Below are positions 49,794 to 58,792 of a stretch of DNA of 64,000 bases, one piece after another. Under the pieces are notes generated by a model. That model had not been told where the DNA came from and did no database searches. It worked only from the letters and a program-made list of their open reading frames with translations. The stretch is from positions 124,001-188,000 of the forward strand of contig NZ_AP025174.1 in NCBI RefSeq assembly GCF_003402535.2. The letters are read 5' to 3'. The translations under genes were made by a program, and so were the position numbers. Each line of letters opens with the position of its first letter. Position 1 is the stretch's first letter. The DNA is from Cupriavidus sp. P-10 (lineage in GTDB: Bacteria > Pseudomonadota > Gammaproteobacteria > Burkholderiales > Burkholderiaceae).

Positions 49794-51215
49794 ATGGAAG
49801 GTGAACCAGTGCGTGGCGCCGAGTCAGCCGCCGTCTACGACCACGGCGAAGTCATGAATCCGAGCTTCCGGCTGGCAGTAGGTGCCGACGGAAGTCTTCC
49901 CTGCAGGGATCTCTACGTCCAGACCTTTGCACGGTCGGAACATGGGCCGGATGATTGGATTTCGCAGCCGGAGGGGCAGTGGCATTTGCTGGCGCGGATT
50001 CTGCCGCACAGCATCGTGACGTATCCCGTTCACACCAATCCCCATGCGCAGCGCTATTTGAGGCCTCGGCATGGGCGCATTCGGACAATCATCCTCCAGG
50101 GTGGCGAAGACCATGCGATGCCCGATAGTCCGGAGGCCGCGGTCTCGCTCATTGAAGCGGTGCTGCCCTGGCGTGCCTCCAATGATTGCGCTTACGGCCT
50201 TGGACTGACGAAGGAGCTGGATGCAATCTGGTTGGGCATCCAGCAGATTTCTGGTGTCGACACGCTCATCGTGACAAAAGACGGTGAGACCAAGCTCGAA
50301 GGCAGTGCGGTTGTGATGCCCGAGCGAGAATTGGACAGGCTGCGGCGCGCGCTGGACAGGGCGAATCGGCATGTGCGCAGTCGTGTCCAGTTGGCGAAGA
50401 CCACTCACATCCGGAATACCCTGCTGACCCAACTAATCCCCGAGCGCTTTCCGCCGATCGTCCAAGTCGGAGCCACCGGCGAACTGGTCGAGGTGCGTCT
50501 GGATCGAGCGCGTCAATCGACTGCGGCAGTTCGCGCGCAGCGACGCGCTACCGTTCGGGCCGTGCGCGAGAATGCCGCGCTGATTGCCCACGAAGCCCCC
50601 GAGGAGCTAATGGAGCTCCACGCGGAAATCGAGCGGGTAACCTTGGCCAGCATGATCGAGCGTTATGAGGGGATGCTGGCACAGACGCTACCGGAAGGCC
50701 GGTGGCAGTCCTTTTTCGAGCACAACATCTTCATCCTGACGATGCTGTTCGCTCGGCCCGTTCGCCTGCTTCATACCCAGTTTCACGCCCAAGGGTCGAG
50801 TTTGAGTGGCTCTGGGGCGCAAGTTGGCGATTTCTTGCTCGGGGAACAGGGGCAATCGCTGGCGATTGTCGAGATCAAGAAGCCTTCGACCATGCTCATG
50901 CTGAACGCCGCGTACCGGAACAGCGAGGTGTATGGACCAAGTGCCGAGCTGAGCGGGGCCATTACGCAGGTGCTGTACCAGCAGAGTGCCCTGCACAGTA
51001 ACTGGCTGGCTCACCAGATTCGGTCGGAGCTACGTGATTCCCGGCCCGACGCGACGAAATGCGTGATTATTGCCGGCTTGACGCCCACGGAGGAACGGCA
51101 GCGGCGCAGCTTCGAAATTTTCCGCAACGCGTGCAAGAATGTCGAGGTGGTAACGTTTGACGAGCTATTAGGCAAGCTGCGGGTTCTGTTGCAGCACCTG
51201 GCGCCCGCGAGTTGA
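49794..51215 (+). CDS. sduA: Shedu-type anti-phage nuclease (DUF4263)
   Basis: A 473-residue protein with an N-terminal sensing region and a C-terminal PD-(D/E)xK nuclease domain of the Shedu family. The active-site signature is clear: Asp346 in VGDFLLGEQG, and Glu360-x-Lys362 in LAIVEIKKPST, with a helix containing a conserved Gln (GAITQVLYQQ near residue 393). The FEHNIFILTMLF segment at ~305-316 matches the usual start of the nuclease domain. The ATG follows GAGGGGAACAT. It lies 45 bases after the recombinase and 67 bases before the OLD nuclease gene. Shedu proteins cut DNA as oligomers on phage infection; the trigger for this variant is unknown. Confidence 0.8.
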   Translation: MEGEPVRGAESAAVYDHGEVMNPSFRLAVGADGSLPCRDLYVQTFARSEHGPDDWISQPEGQWHLLARILPHSIVTYPVHTNPHAQRYLRPRHGRIRTIILQGGEDHAMPDSPEAAVSLIEAVLPWRASNDCAYGLGLTKELDAIWLGIQQISGVDTLIVTKDGETKLEGSAVVMPERELDRLRRALDRANRHVRSRVQLAKTTHIRNTLLTQLIPERFPPIVQVGATGELVEVRLDRARQSTAAVRAQRRATVRAVRENAALIAHEAPEELMELHAEIERVTLASMIERYEGMLAQTLPEGRWQSFFEHNIFILTMLFARPVRLLHTQFHAQGSSLSGSGAQVGDFLLGEQGQSLAIVEIKKPSTMLMLNAAYRNSEVYGPSAELSGAITQVLYQQSALHSNWLAHQIRSELRDSRPDATKCVIIAGLTPTEERQRRSFEIFRNACKNVEVVTFDELLGKLRVLLQHLAPAS

Positions 51216-51282
51216 GCAGACAACACCGATCCCTGTACTAAGCCGGTTTGCTGCGTCACCGGAATCTGAGAAGGTCGAATTC

Positions 51283-53355
51283 GTGTATATCTCCAAGATC
51301 CATATCGAGAATTTTCGCCGGTTTGGCGCGGGCGATGACGCCTTTGAGCTGTCGCTGAACCCCGGCCTGACAGCCTTGGTCGGGGAAAATGACGCTGGCA
51401 AGACGGCCATCATCGACGCGTTACGTCTGGTGATTGGCACGCGAGACCAGGAGTCGCTGAGACTGGATAGTACCGATTTTCATCAGTCACCCGCGGGGGC
51501 GCGTGCCAAGGACATCAGAATTCAGCTCACGTTTTCGGCGTTGACGCCAAGCGACAGAGCCGCATTTGCCGAGTATCTGACCTACCACGAAGACGGCCTT
51601 GTCGAGCCGCGTCTCATTGTGACGTGGATTGCTCGGCGGACGGAGGGTGGGGCAGGATTGCGCAAATACCTGCCGGTGGAATGGCGGACGGGAGCCATTG
51701 GTGATGGCCCCTCACTGGACTCGGAAGCCCGCTTCCAGCTTCAGGCAACCTATCTACGGCCGTTGCGTGACGCCGAACGCGCGATGTCGGCAGGGCGGGG
51801 GTCCCGGCTATCGCAGATTCTGCAGCATACAAAGGAGATCAAGGACGGCGTCGAGTTTGACGTCCAGGCGCTCCACACGCTGAAGCCCGAACATCTTAGC
51901 GTATTAGGCGTCGGTGACTACACGAATTACCTAATCGAAACGTCGCGCGGTGTGACAGTGACCCGCCAACGGCTGAACGACGACTATCTCAGGCATCTGT
52001 CCTTCTCTGGGGATACTCTGAATGCTCGCGTCCGCATTAACGGACATCGCGACGACAGTACCCGGTTGCGAACGCTGCTCGAGAAGCTTGAAGTCGCATT
52101 GGGCTCAAACGACCTGTCGGAAGACGCACACTCTCGTGGCCTGGGTTCGAACAATGTCCTGTTTATGGCCTGTGAGCTTCTGCTTCTAGGCACGGAGGAG
52201 GATGGCTTTCCGCTGCTAATCATTGAGGAACCGGAGGCTCACTTGCATCCGCAACGTCAGCTGCGGCTGATGGGCTTCCTCGCGGATCAGGCATCTCAGG
52301 TGCGGCCGGATGGCCAGCAAATTCAAGTCATCCTGACCACGCACAGTCCGAATCTGGCTTCCCACGTGAAACTGGACAACCTCGTACTCGTACGGGACGG
52401 TCGCGCCTATCCGATGGGCGAGGGCCAGACCAAGCTGGAGAGAACCGATTACCGCTTCCTGCAACGGTTCCTTGACGTGACGAAGGCAAACCTGTTCTTC
52501 GCCCGTGGGGTCGTGATCGTCGAGGGGGATGCGGAAAACATCCTGCTTCCGACGCTAGCCAGGCTTGTGGGACGTGATTTCGAACGGTTTGGGGTGTCCG
52601 TCGTCAATGTTGGGGGTGTCGGACTCAGCCGTTATGGTCGGATCTTCATGCGTCGGAATCCAGGCATTAGCCGCGAGCTGAAAGTCCCGGTCGCGTGCAT
52701 TACCGACATGGATGTGATGCCCGATTGTGCGCCGCAAATTGTGGGGAAGATCGAGGCGGGCGCGACCATCCCCAAGCTGCCCGGTTCCAAGCGCCGCTGG
52801 AGGGTAAAGAGCGACTTCTTGCCGGGAGGGCTCGAATCGAGGCGGCACAAGATCCGCGATAAAGCACAGGAGCAGCAGGTTCGCACCTTCGTGGCGGACG
52901 AATGGACGCTTGAGTACGATCTTGCGTACTTCGGCTTGGAGAAGGAACTGTGGTTGGCGGCTGCCCTGGCCGACGCCGATGACAAGCTGAACGAGAAGAA
53001 GGCGACGCCATTTCGGGTTATGTGGGTCGCTTTGCATGCCTACGAGGAGATCGCTAGCCTGTCGCAAGAGGAACGTTGCTCGCACGTGTACGAGCCCTTC
53101 GCCAGATCAGGGGGCGTGTCGAAGGCGATTGCCGCGCAGTATTTGGCGGAACTGTTGGAGTCGAGCGTGCGGCGGGACGAGAAGGAACGGGATCGTTTGC
53201 TTTGGCGCCTTCCTCAATATATCCGGGATGCGATCGCTCATGTGACGGAGCCGTTTGAACCGCTACCTACGTCGACGCCTGAGGCGAAGGCTGCTGACAA
53301 TGCGCTTGACGACGCGAGCTGCCCAGCGATGACACAGGGGGCCGATCATGCGTGA
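51283..53355 (+). CDS. OLD-family ATP-dependent endonuclease (GajA-like)
   Basis: A 690-residue class 2 OLD nuclease. The N-terminal ABC-type ATPase has Walker A GENDAGKT (34-41) and Walker B LLIIEEPEAHLHP (Glu315/316), with the H-loop TTHSPN (His354). The C-terminal TOPRIM nuclease domain starts with VVIVEGDAEN (Glu414) and has DxD-type acids (CITDMDVMPD, Asp475, Asp477). The initiation codon is GTG at 51283 with GAGAAGG upstream. It overlaps the UvrD-like helicase by 8 bases. OLD plus UvrD-like helicase is the Gabija arrangement (GajA plus GajB); this copy is longer than typical GajA (about 580). Confidence 0.85.
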   Translation: MYISKIHIENFRRFGAGDDAFELSLNPGLTALVGENDAGKTAIIDALRLVIGTRDQESLRLDSTDFHQSPAGARAKDIRIQLTFSALTPSDRAAFAEYLTYHEDGLVEPRLIVTWIARRTEGGAGLRKYLPVEWRTGAIGDGPSLDSEARFQLQATYLRPLRDAERAMSAGRGSRLSQILQHTKEIKDGVEFDVQALHTLKPEHLSVLGVGDYTNYLIETSRGVTVTRQRLNDDYLRHLSFSGDTLNARVRINGHRDDSTRLRTLLEKLEVALGSNDLSEDAHSRGLGSNNVLFMACELLLLGTEEDGFPLLIIEEPEAHLHPQRQLRLMGFLADQASQVRPDGQQIQVILTTHSPNLASHVKLDNLVLVRDGRAYPMGEGQTKLERTDYRFLQRFLDVTKANLFFARGVVIVEGDAENILLPTLARLVGRDFERFGVSVVNVGGVGLSRYGRIFMRRNPGISRELKVPVACITDMDVMPDCAPQIVGKIEAGATIPKLPGSKRRWRVKSDFLPGGLESRRHKIRDKAQEQQVRTFVADEWTLEYDLAYFGLEKELWLAAALADADDKLNEKKATPFRVMWVALHAYEEIASLSQEERCSHVYEPFARSGGVSKAIAAQYLAELLESSVRRDEKERDRLLWRLPQYIRDAIAHVTEPFEPLPTSTPEAKAADNALDDASCPAMTQGADHA

Positions 53356-55342
53356 ACCGATTGCGCCAAGCTTCAGCCCTATCAGCGATACGGAAATCGC
53401 GTGGGCCTGTGCCATCATGGGGTTGCCAGATAACGCCTTCTCGGCCGAGGGGAGCGAGGATCCGCGGCTTACCGTCATGCGGTCCCTGGACACGCTAGAT
53501 GTCGAGGCCTGTCCTGGCAGCGGGAAGACAACCTTGTTGGTCGCGAAACTGGCAATTCTCGCCAACCGATGGACATCGAGCCGCCATGGGATCTGTGTGC
53601 TATCGCATACCAATGCCGCCAGAACTGAAATTGGCGATCGCTTGAGCGTATCAAGCGCCGGCGTACGCCTGCTGCGCCACCCACACTTCGTTGGCACAAT
53701 CCATTCGTTCGTGAATGAGTTCCTGGCAGTGCCTTGGCTGCGTTCCAAGGGATTCCCCATCAGGGCGATTGATACCGACATTGCACTGCAGGATCGGTGG
53801 CGCCGGATCCCATGGAACATTCGACTCGGTCTCGGCAAAAAGCGTATGGGATGGTGGTCCCTGACGTACACCAGACCGGATTACACGGGAGGGCCGAAGG
53901 AAGAGTATTCCAGTGCAACGCCGACATACAAGGCCATGCTTGACGCCTGCCAGGAGTCGACAGCGGCGGGGTACTATTGCTTTGATGAAATGTTCATTTG
54001 GGCATCGGAATTGCTCGATCGTCACCCGCATGTCATCCACACGATTCGTCGTCGCTTTCCCTTCGTGTTTATTGACGAAGTCCAAGATAATTGTGAGTTG
54101 CAAGCAGCATTTCTGCACCGGCTGCTCGTGGACGGCGAGGATCCTGTGATTCGTCAACGCTTCGGTGATTCTAATCAGGCGATCTATCATGCATCAGGTG
54201 CCGGCGGCGCCGTAACCGATTGCTTTCCGGGGTCCCAAAAGGCCGATTTGCCGAATAGTTTTCGATTTGGGAACGAAATTGCCTTGGTGTCTGCGCCGCT
54301 GGGGGTTCGCCCCCAAGCGCTTGTTGGGCAGGGACCGACGCCAGCGAAAGTCCAGCACGCCACCTGCAAGAACACGCTCTTTCTGTTCGATGACACGTCG
54401 GTATTGGATGTGCTTCCCGCCTATGCGCGCCATTTGCTCAAATCCTTTGATCACGAGGCGCTCGCGAGAGGCGAGTTCACCGCGGTCGCTGGAGTGCATC
54501 GGTCCGATAAAGACGATCATTTGCCACGGTTCATGGGGCACTATGCGCCTGACTACCTTCCCGAACTCGCCGGCCGTCAGCCCAAACCAGCCTCGTTTCT
54601 CCAGTTTCTCGCGCGCGCAAGGCTGGAGCTGGAGGAAACCCGAAGCACCCATCCAGTAACGCGATATTGCGCGGAGGCAATGCTCAAGCTCATTGAGCTT
54701 TCAAGTCCGGATCAAACCATCCCGACTGGCCGCCATGCTCATCGGCACCTGCTCTCGCTACTCAACAGCGACGGGGATCGCAGCAGCTATCTGACGATTC
54801 TGGATAGTCTCATCGTACAGAGAGGTCAGGTGTCTGCGGACCAATGGCAGGACACGATCCACCCAAAGTTGATTGCCTTAGCCGCTGGCGTCACGGGAGG
54901 CCCCATCACCAACGGGGCGGCCCTCCAGTTTCTCGCATGGACAGATGAGTCGACTGCCCAAGAGAGTGCTGACGCGAAACGTTTGGTCAATCAATTTCAG
55001 TACCCTGACAAGAATCCAAAAGTGTCGATTCGCCTCGCATCGATTCACGGGGTGAAAGGGGAGACGCATACCGCCACGCTAGTCCTCGAGTCCTTTCAGA
55101 AGACGCACCAACTGAAGGCGCTGCTTCCGTGGCTCACCGGAAAAAAGCCAGAAGCGAAGAGCGACAACACGGCAGAAACTCCGACGCTACAGGAACGTCT
55201 GAAATTGCACTACGTTGCCATGACCCGACCTTCCCATATGCTGTGTTTGGCGATGCGACGCGATACCCTGGGCAAGGGCGATCTAGCGGCTTTTCAGGGA
55301 AGAGGGTGGCATATCGTTGACTGCAATGCTGCCGAAACCTAG
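53348..55342 (+). CDS. UvrD/PcrA-like superfamily 1 helicase (GajB-like)
   Basis: A 664-residue SF1 helicase. Motif I is CPGSGKTT (Gly59-Lys60-Thr61), motif Ia LSHTNAARTEI, motif II (Walker B) FIDEVQD (Asp243, Glu244), motif III FGDSNQAIYH, motif V SIHGVKGETHTATLV and motif VI HYVAMTRPSHML (Arg627). Its coding region overlaps the OLD gene by 8 bases, so the two are co-translated. Such helicases in Gabija activate or regulate the nuclease. It is longer than the usual ~500 residue GajB, with an extra insertion between motifs III and V (around residues 300-560). The transcript ends at the terminator at 55539. Confidence 0.87.
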   Translation: MREPIAPSFSPISDTEIAWACAIMGLPDNAFSAEGSEDPRLTVMRSLDTLDVEACPGSGKTTLLVAKLAILANRWTSSRHGICVLSHTNAARTEIGDRLSVSSAGVRLLRHPHFVGTIHSFVNEFLAVPWLRSKGFPIRAIDTDIALQDRWRRIPWNIRLGLGKKRMGWWSLTYTRPDYTGGPKEEYSSATPTYKAMLDACQESTAAGYYCFDEMFIWASELLDRHPHVIHTIRRRFPFVFIDEVQDNCELQAAFLHRLLVDGEDPVIRQRFGDSNQAIYHASGAGGAVTDCFPGSQKADLPNSFRFGNEIALVSAPLGVRPQALVGQGPTPAKVQHATCKNTLFLFDDTSVLDVLPAYARHLLKSFDHEALARGEFTAVAGVHRSDKDDHLPRFMGHYAPDYLPELAGRQPKPASFLQFLARARLELEETRSTHPVTRYCAEAMLKLIELSSPDQTIPTGRHAHRHLLSLLNSDGDRSSYLTILDSLIVQRGQVSADQWQDTIHPKLIALAAGVTGGPITNGAALQFLAWTDESTAQESADAKRLVNQFQYPDKNPKVSIRLASIHGVKGETHTATLVLESFQKTHQLKALLPWLTGKKPEAKSDNTAETPTLQERLKLHYVAMTRPSHMLCLAMRRDTLGKGDLAAFQGRGWHIVDCNAAET

Positions 55343-55875
55343 CGCGCTACGCCGGTACCCCCGTAGCCTGGTTGATTACGCCCGATTTAGATTGCCATCT
55401 TGTAATGCGTGCGCAACATCACGGTTAGCTACCGCCTTGTACATTGGAGACTGATGGGCGCTTCCGAGCTTGGCGGGGTAAGCGGAGACATCCATCGCGC
55501 CAGCTGACGCCTCTCTCCCAGGGGCCCAGCATTCTATAAGTCCCCGCAGCATCCTAGGCTGCGGGGACTCTGTTTTTTCTGACGCACACAGATCGCGGCG
55601 AAAAGCCAAAGGTGTCATCCGGCGTATCGCCGTAAATGCCGTCTTGTTGCGCGAGTTCAGTCGGGTCGCTAGAGCCCATGATTACCTGGTTTCGTTCAAG
55701 AAGATCGCCATGTGGTGGCACATCTTCATCATTGTGCTCGGTCAGAGCGCAGCGGCCGCTCGCGACTTCCGGGAGGCGTCCGCCAGCTTCGATTCCCTCA
55801 TTTATAGGGGTTGACGATAATCCCCGCTGGGGATATAAGTGACCAGGAAAATTAGACCAATATAAATTGGAATAA
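55343..55875. other. 533-bp gap containing the terminator of the defence operon
   Basis: Besides the hairpin at 55539 no supported feature is seen. A minus-strand frame at 55554-55886 has protein-like composition (110 codons) but ends inside the terminator hairpin and lacks a clear start, so I do not call it. The last 60 bases are A/T-rich and probably contain the promoter for the genes that follow. Confidence 0.45.
55539..55578 (+). terminator. Strong intrinsic terminator after the helicase gene
   Basis: A perfect 12-bp stem (AGTCCCCGCAGC / GCTGCGGGGACT) with a 7-base loop is followed by CTGTTTTTT. It lies about 200 bases after the stop of the helicase and separates the recombinase-nuclease operon from the next cluster. 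Confidence 0.9.
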
Positions 55876-56124
55876 ATGGGATCCAAGCAGAAACGCTATC
55901 CAGCCGCCCAGCAGGATTTTCTGCGGGAGGCAATGAACCAACTCGGGATGACGCGCGAAGAGTTTGCGGCACGCCTCAGCGTGGCCAAGCGGACGCTCGA
56001 CAAGTGGCTCTTACCGAGTGAGTCATCTGACTCCCGGGGCTTGCCAGAGATGGGCCGTGCATACATCCAAGAGATTCTGGCGTGGCACCACAATTCAAGT
56101 TCAGATTCGGGGTCGCCTCGATAG
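55876..56124 (+). CDS. Small helix-turn-helix DNA-binding protein, 82 aa
   Basis: An 82-residue protein with one HTH of the lambda-repressor-like/plasmid type: LREAMNQLGMTREEFAARLS followed by VAKRTLDKWLLPSESS and a short C-terminal tail. It should act as a transcriptional regulator, probably for the cluster that follows on the same strand. GGAATAA upstream serves as a weak ribosome binding site. It starts a new transcription unit after the terminator. No metal or ligand domain is visible. Confidence 0.6.
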   Translation: MGSKQKRYPAAQQDFLREAMNQLGMTREEFAARLSVAKRTLDKWLLPSESSDSRGLPEMGRAYIQEILAWHHNSSSDSGSPR

Positions 56125-56321
56125 GGTGTAAATGACAGGGGACCCGGCGGCGGTCTTTCGACAGGGCTGCCGGCGAAATGTCTACTGGTCCGACATCATG
56201 CATGAGCAAGTTTCCTCCTTCACCAGCGATCGTTCAGGAGCCGGAAAAGAGGGTAGCAATGCGGTCAAATGGCTCGGGCCCGATTGTCATACCCGTTGTG
56301 AGAGCAATAGGAAATGCGAGA

Positions 56322-56882
56322 ATGGATAAGAACATGCTCAGGCTTCTCCAGGAGCGTTTAGGCAGAACAGCGATTGGCGCTTCGACTGCCCGTGGAATGG
56401 GGCCTGTCGGGACGATTCAAGCAGCGAGGTCCTTCCTGCAGGCGTGCGACCTGAGGTCCATCAAGGCGAACTCCCCGCAGGCCTATCGCCGACGACTGGA
56501 TGAGTTGACCGACGCATTGATCGAACGTCTCCCGGCGGACGCACAGCATTGGGGGAGCGCGCGAAAGTTCGTCAACATCTTTCTGCGCAACTGTGCCTAC
56601 AACCGTTTCATGTGTGAAGCATATCGCCTTGACCGGGTGGAGGCGTGGATGGAAGTGCCGCTAGATAGCCACGTCGCGGCTGGTCTGAAGCACGACGCGC
56701 TGGAGGCCAATCTTGACCTAACGTTGCCACGCTGGAAAACGGTAATCGGCCTGACGCCGGAACTTAGCGATAGCTGGCAGAGGGTGGCCCATGCTATTGC
56801 GCAGAGGGGAGGAATCCACCGCGTGCACCTCGACGTCAGGTATTGGAACGGGGCGCATTTGCAGCTTCAGGCGAGGCATTAG
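56322..56882 (+). CDS. Unrecognised protein, 186 aa
   Basis: I do not recognise this family. The start is put at the ATG at 56322 (MDKNMLRLLQERLGRTAIGA), with AGGAAA 7 bases upstream; a longer frame from 56178 has a low-complexity leader. The protein is soluble, helical in the N-terminal two thirds (SFLQACDLRSIKANSPQAYR, then RRLDELTDALIERLPADAQH) and ends in a beta-like section (VHLDVRYWNGAHLQLQARH). It is followed 9 bases later by the membrane protein gene, so both are probably co-translated. Confidence 0.6.
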   Translation: MDKNMLRLLQERLGRTAIGASTARGMGPVGTIQAARSFLQACDLRSIKANSPQAYRRRLDELTDALIERLPADAQHWGSARKFVNIFLRNCAYNRFMCEAYRLDRVEAWMEVPLDSHVAAGLKHDALEANLDLTLPRWKTVIGLTPELSDSWQRVAHAIAQRGGIHRVHLDVRYWNGAHLQLQARH

Positions 56883-56891
56883 GAACGAGCA

Positions 56892-57398
56892 ATGGACTCA
56901 TCGCTGGCCAAGGCGGGGCGTATGGAAGCCGCTTCAAACGAAGATGCGGTATTGAAAGCATTTGCTGCGGAACATTCCCATGATCAGTTTTCGATCAACC
57001 GGAGCGCGAGCCTCGGTGCTGCCGGCGTATGCGTCGCAATTGCACTGACCATGGTACAAACTCAACTCAGGACGAATGATGCGGTAGCCAGCGTCATCTG
57101 TTCCTGCATCGCAATTCCACTTTTTCTTCTTTCCGCGTTTATTAACGAGTACTTCTTGTTCTTGGGGGAGAAGTCGTATGGTTTTTACGAACATGTGCGT
57201 ATCCCGCTACGTCTGATCAATGCATCTGCCGGCGGATTGCTCCTGATTTCTTTTGCATACGCCTCGCACAGTGTTTCGTCGTATGCTTTTTATGTGGTAC
57301 TGGTTGCGTCGGTCGCGGCCGCTGTTGGCTTTGGGCGATTTCACCGTAAGCTGGAATCTTGGCTTGCGAAACAAGCTATTGAACGACTCGAGCCCTAA
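56892..57398 (+). CDS. Four-helix membrane protein, 168 aa
   Basis: Not assigned to a family. Four hydrophobic segments are clear (about residues 40-58, 64-84, 106-124 and 130-148), with a soluble N-terminal ~35 residues and a basic C-terminal tail (GFGRFHRKLESWLAKQAIER). Small membrane proteins next to defence genes often act as membrane-damaging effectors, so a role as an abortive-infection effector is possible. It overlaps nothing and lies 9 bases after the preceding gene, suggesting an operon. Confidence 0.6.
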   Translation: MDSSLAKAGRMEAASNEDAVLKAFAAEHSHDQFSINRSASLGAAGVCVAIALTMVQTQLRTNDAVASVICSCIAIPLFLLSAFINEYFLFLGEKSYGFYEHVRIPLRLINASAGGLLLISFAYASHSVSSYAFYVVLVASVAAAVGFGRFHRKLESWLAKQAIERLEP

Positions 57399-57505
57399 GA
57401 CCCAGATGGCTATCTATGATCGTAATGTCGAATGGCCCCGCTGCGTGGCTGCGCCGTTCGAGGTCGGCGCACAACGAAGAACCCCTGAGATGCGAAGAAG
57501 CTAAC

Positions 57506-58075
57506 ATGCCGAAGGCCAATGCGAAACGCTTGTCTGAACTGAGATTCGGCAATGATGTAGGGGCGATCAACGCAGCCCTGGCTAAAGGCGAGATTACCGA
57601 ACGGCAAGCACAGAACATGCTGAAGTTCATCGCGACTGCGACTGCAATCAGGGAGCATCCTTTGCAGACATATCCCATCCAGGACCAGGCTGGTCAGTTT
57701 TTGGGAGAGGTCACTGCTCGCCCTGATGGGACCTGGTCAGCGCGTCGATATGGACCCGAGTACAAGGCAGGCGGCGCGGTCCTCGCAAGCGCGGAGGAGG
57801 CCGAGCGTTACGTCCGCGGCGTCCCTCAGGCGACTGGGACGGAGGTGGGTGTCGAGATCGGCGACCTTGATCTGGCAGCATTGCTTGGTGAGCCCACCAG
57901 TGCGCTGCTCGTAGCGGGACTCCAGGCGCTCTGGCGCGAGCGCGTGGCCGCACGCAGCGCGACGTTGTCTGTTGCGACCATGCGCGGCGTAGAGCCACCT
58001 GCAGAAGAGATGTTTGGCATTGAAGAAGTTGCTGCGCTACTACGGCGCCTCGGGGCCGCGCCGGCTTCAATTTGA
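57506..58075 (+). CDS. Unrecognised soluble protein, 189 aa
   Basis: The likely start is the ATG at 57506 (MPKANAKRLSELRFGNDVGA) with GAAGAAG upstream; the frame is open from 57416. The sequence has a helix-rich N-terminus (KGEITERQAQNMLKFIATAT), a short beta-like middle (GQFLGEVTARPDGTWSARRY) and a helical C-terminus. No known domain is visible. It overlaps the next frame slightly. It belongs to the same-strand cluster 55876-58628. Confidence 0.5.
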   Translation: MPKANAKRLSELRFGNDVGAINAALAKGEITERQAQNMLKFIATATAIREHPLQTYPIQDQAGQFLGEVTARPDGTWSARRYGPEYKAGGAVLASAEEAERYVRGVPQATGTEVGVEIGDLDLAALLGEPTSALLVAGLQALWRERVAARSATLSVATMRGVEPPAEEMFGIEEVAALLRRLGAAPASI

Positions 58076-58230
58076 TCGAAAAAGCAATCGAAATCACAAC
58101 GACGATAGGCCCCGCATCGCTGATACGGGCGTGGCGGAAGCCGTGCGATAGTCAGCGAACACGGCGGGCGCTTTACCCGAAGTTGCGCGCCGTCGTTACA
58201 GCTGAGTCACCACCGAAAATGAGGGAATCG

Positions 58231-58425
58231 ATGAGTTTAGCGGCAAACAATGGCACGGTGCTCGAACGTCTGATGAACGCTGCCACTGACATCTTCCTCG
58301 GCGCACTGAAGCACACTGACCATGGCGGTCGCTTCAAGGGGCTGTTTACACTGAACGTCGATGGGGTACCAAAGCCTGTGTTATTGGTCGGCAGCGCGCA
58401 TGGCAGCCACGAAGACGGTGAGTGA
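58231..58425 (+). CDS. Small unrecognised protein, 64 aa (possibly part of a split gene)
   Basis: Start chosen at the ATG at 58231 (MSLAANNGTVLERLMNAATD) with GAGGGAAT upstream. The product has a helix then a beta-like hairpin (RFKGLFTLNVDGVPKPVLLV). Its stop overlaps the GTG of the next frame (GTGA), so translation of the two is coupled. Alternatively the two form one protein of about 131 residues interrupted by a frameshift; sequence alone cannot decide. Confidence 0.45.
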   Translation: MSLAANNGTVLERLMNAATDIFLGALKHTDHGGRFKGLFTLNVDGVPKPVLLVGSAHGSHEDGE

Positions 58426-58628
58426 TTGCGGTCCTTAACCCGGATTCCGAGGTGAACGAAAAGCTGCGCCCGGGGGTTGCCTACAATGGTGCGTCCTTAA
58501 AGGAAATCGTCGCGGGTAGGTGTGATGCCATGGTCCATGTATGGATTGACGCGTACAAGAGCGACTCTTTCACGATGCTCGAGAAGTACACGGCGCGTGC
58601 GTCTGTCGGGCCGAAGTTCAAAGTCTGA
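58422..58628 (+). CDS. Small unrecognised protein, 68 aa, GTG start
   Basis: Starts with GTG overlapping the preceding stop by four bases. It reads VIAVLNPDSEVNEKLRPGVA, then SLKEIVAGRCDAMVHVWIDA and ends KFKV. The fold looks alpha/beta; no family is recognised. It may be the second half of a split gene with 58231-58425. Confidence 0.4.
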   Translation: MIAVLNPDSEVNEKLRPGVAYNGASLKEIVAGRCDAMVHVWIDAYKSDSFTMLEKYTARASVGPKFKV

Positions 58629-58645
58629 AATGGGCTGGAGACGCC

Positions 58646-58783
58646 ATGCCGGCACTGACTCTTGCGGATTCGCCTAGACTTGCGATCAACGTTCCGCGGG
58701 AGGCCGCAGGGTCCCGTAGTCAAGACGCCGACCGGGCCAATGTTCTGCTAGCGATGCATGGCGAACCGCCGGAACACCTGTAA
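58646..58783 (+). CDS. Very small protein, 45 aa
   Basis: ATG with GGAG 7 bases upstream, then MPALTLADSPRLAINVPREA and a stop at 58781-58783, 9 bases before the HEPN-CBS gene. The short length makes it uncertain, but the ribosome binding site and spacing suggest a real member of the following operon. It lacks a hydrophobic segment. Confidence 0.35.
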   Translation: MPALTLADSPRLAINVPREAAGSRSQDADRANVLLAMHGEPPEHL

Positions 58784-58792
58784 AGCAGCGAA

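Noticed and set aside
55554..55886. 110-codon minus-strand frame after the defence operon
   Set aside because: Composition is protein-like, but it ends inside a strong terminator hairpin, has no clear ribosome binding site and overlaps the promoter region of the HTH gene. Kept only as a note.
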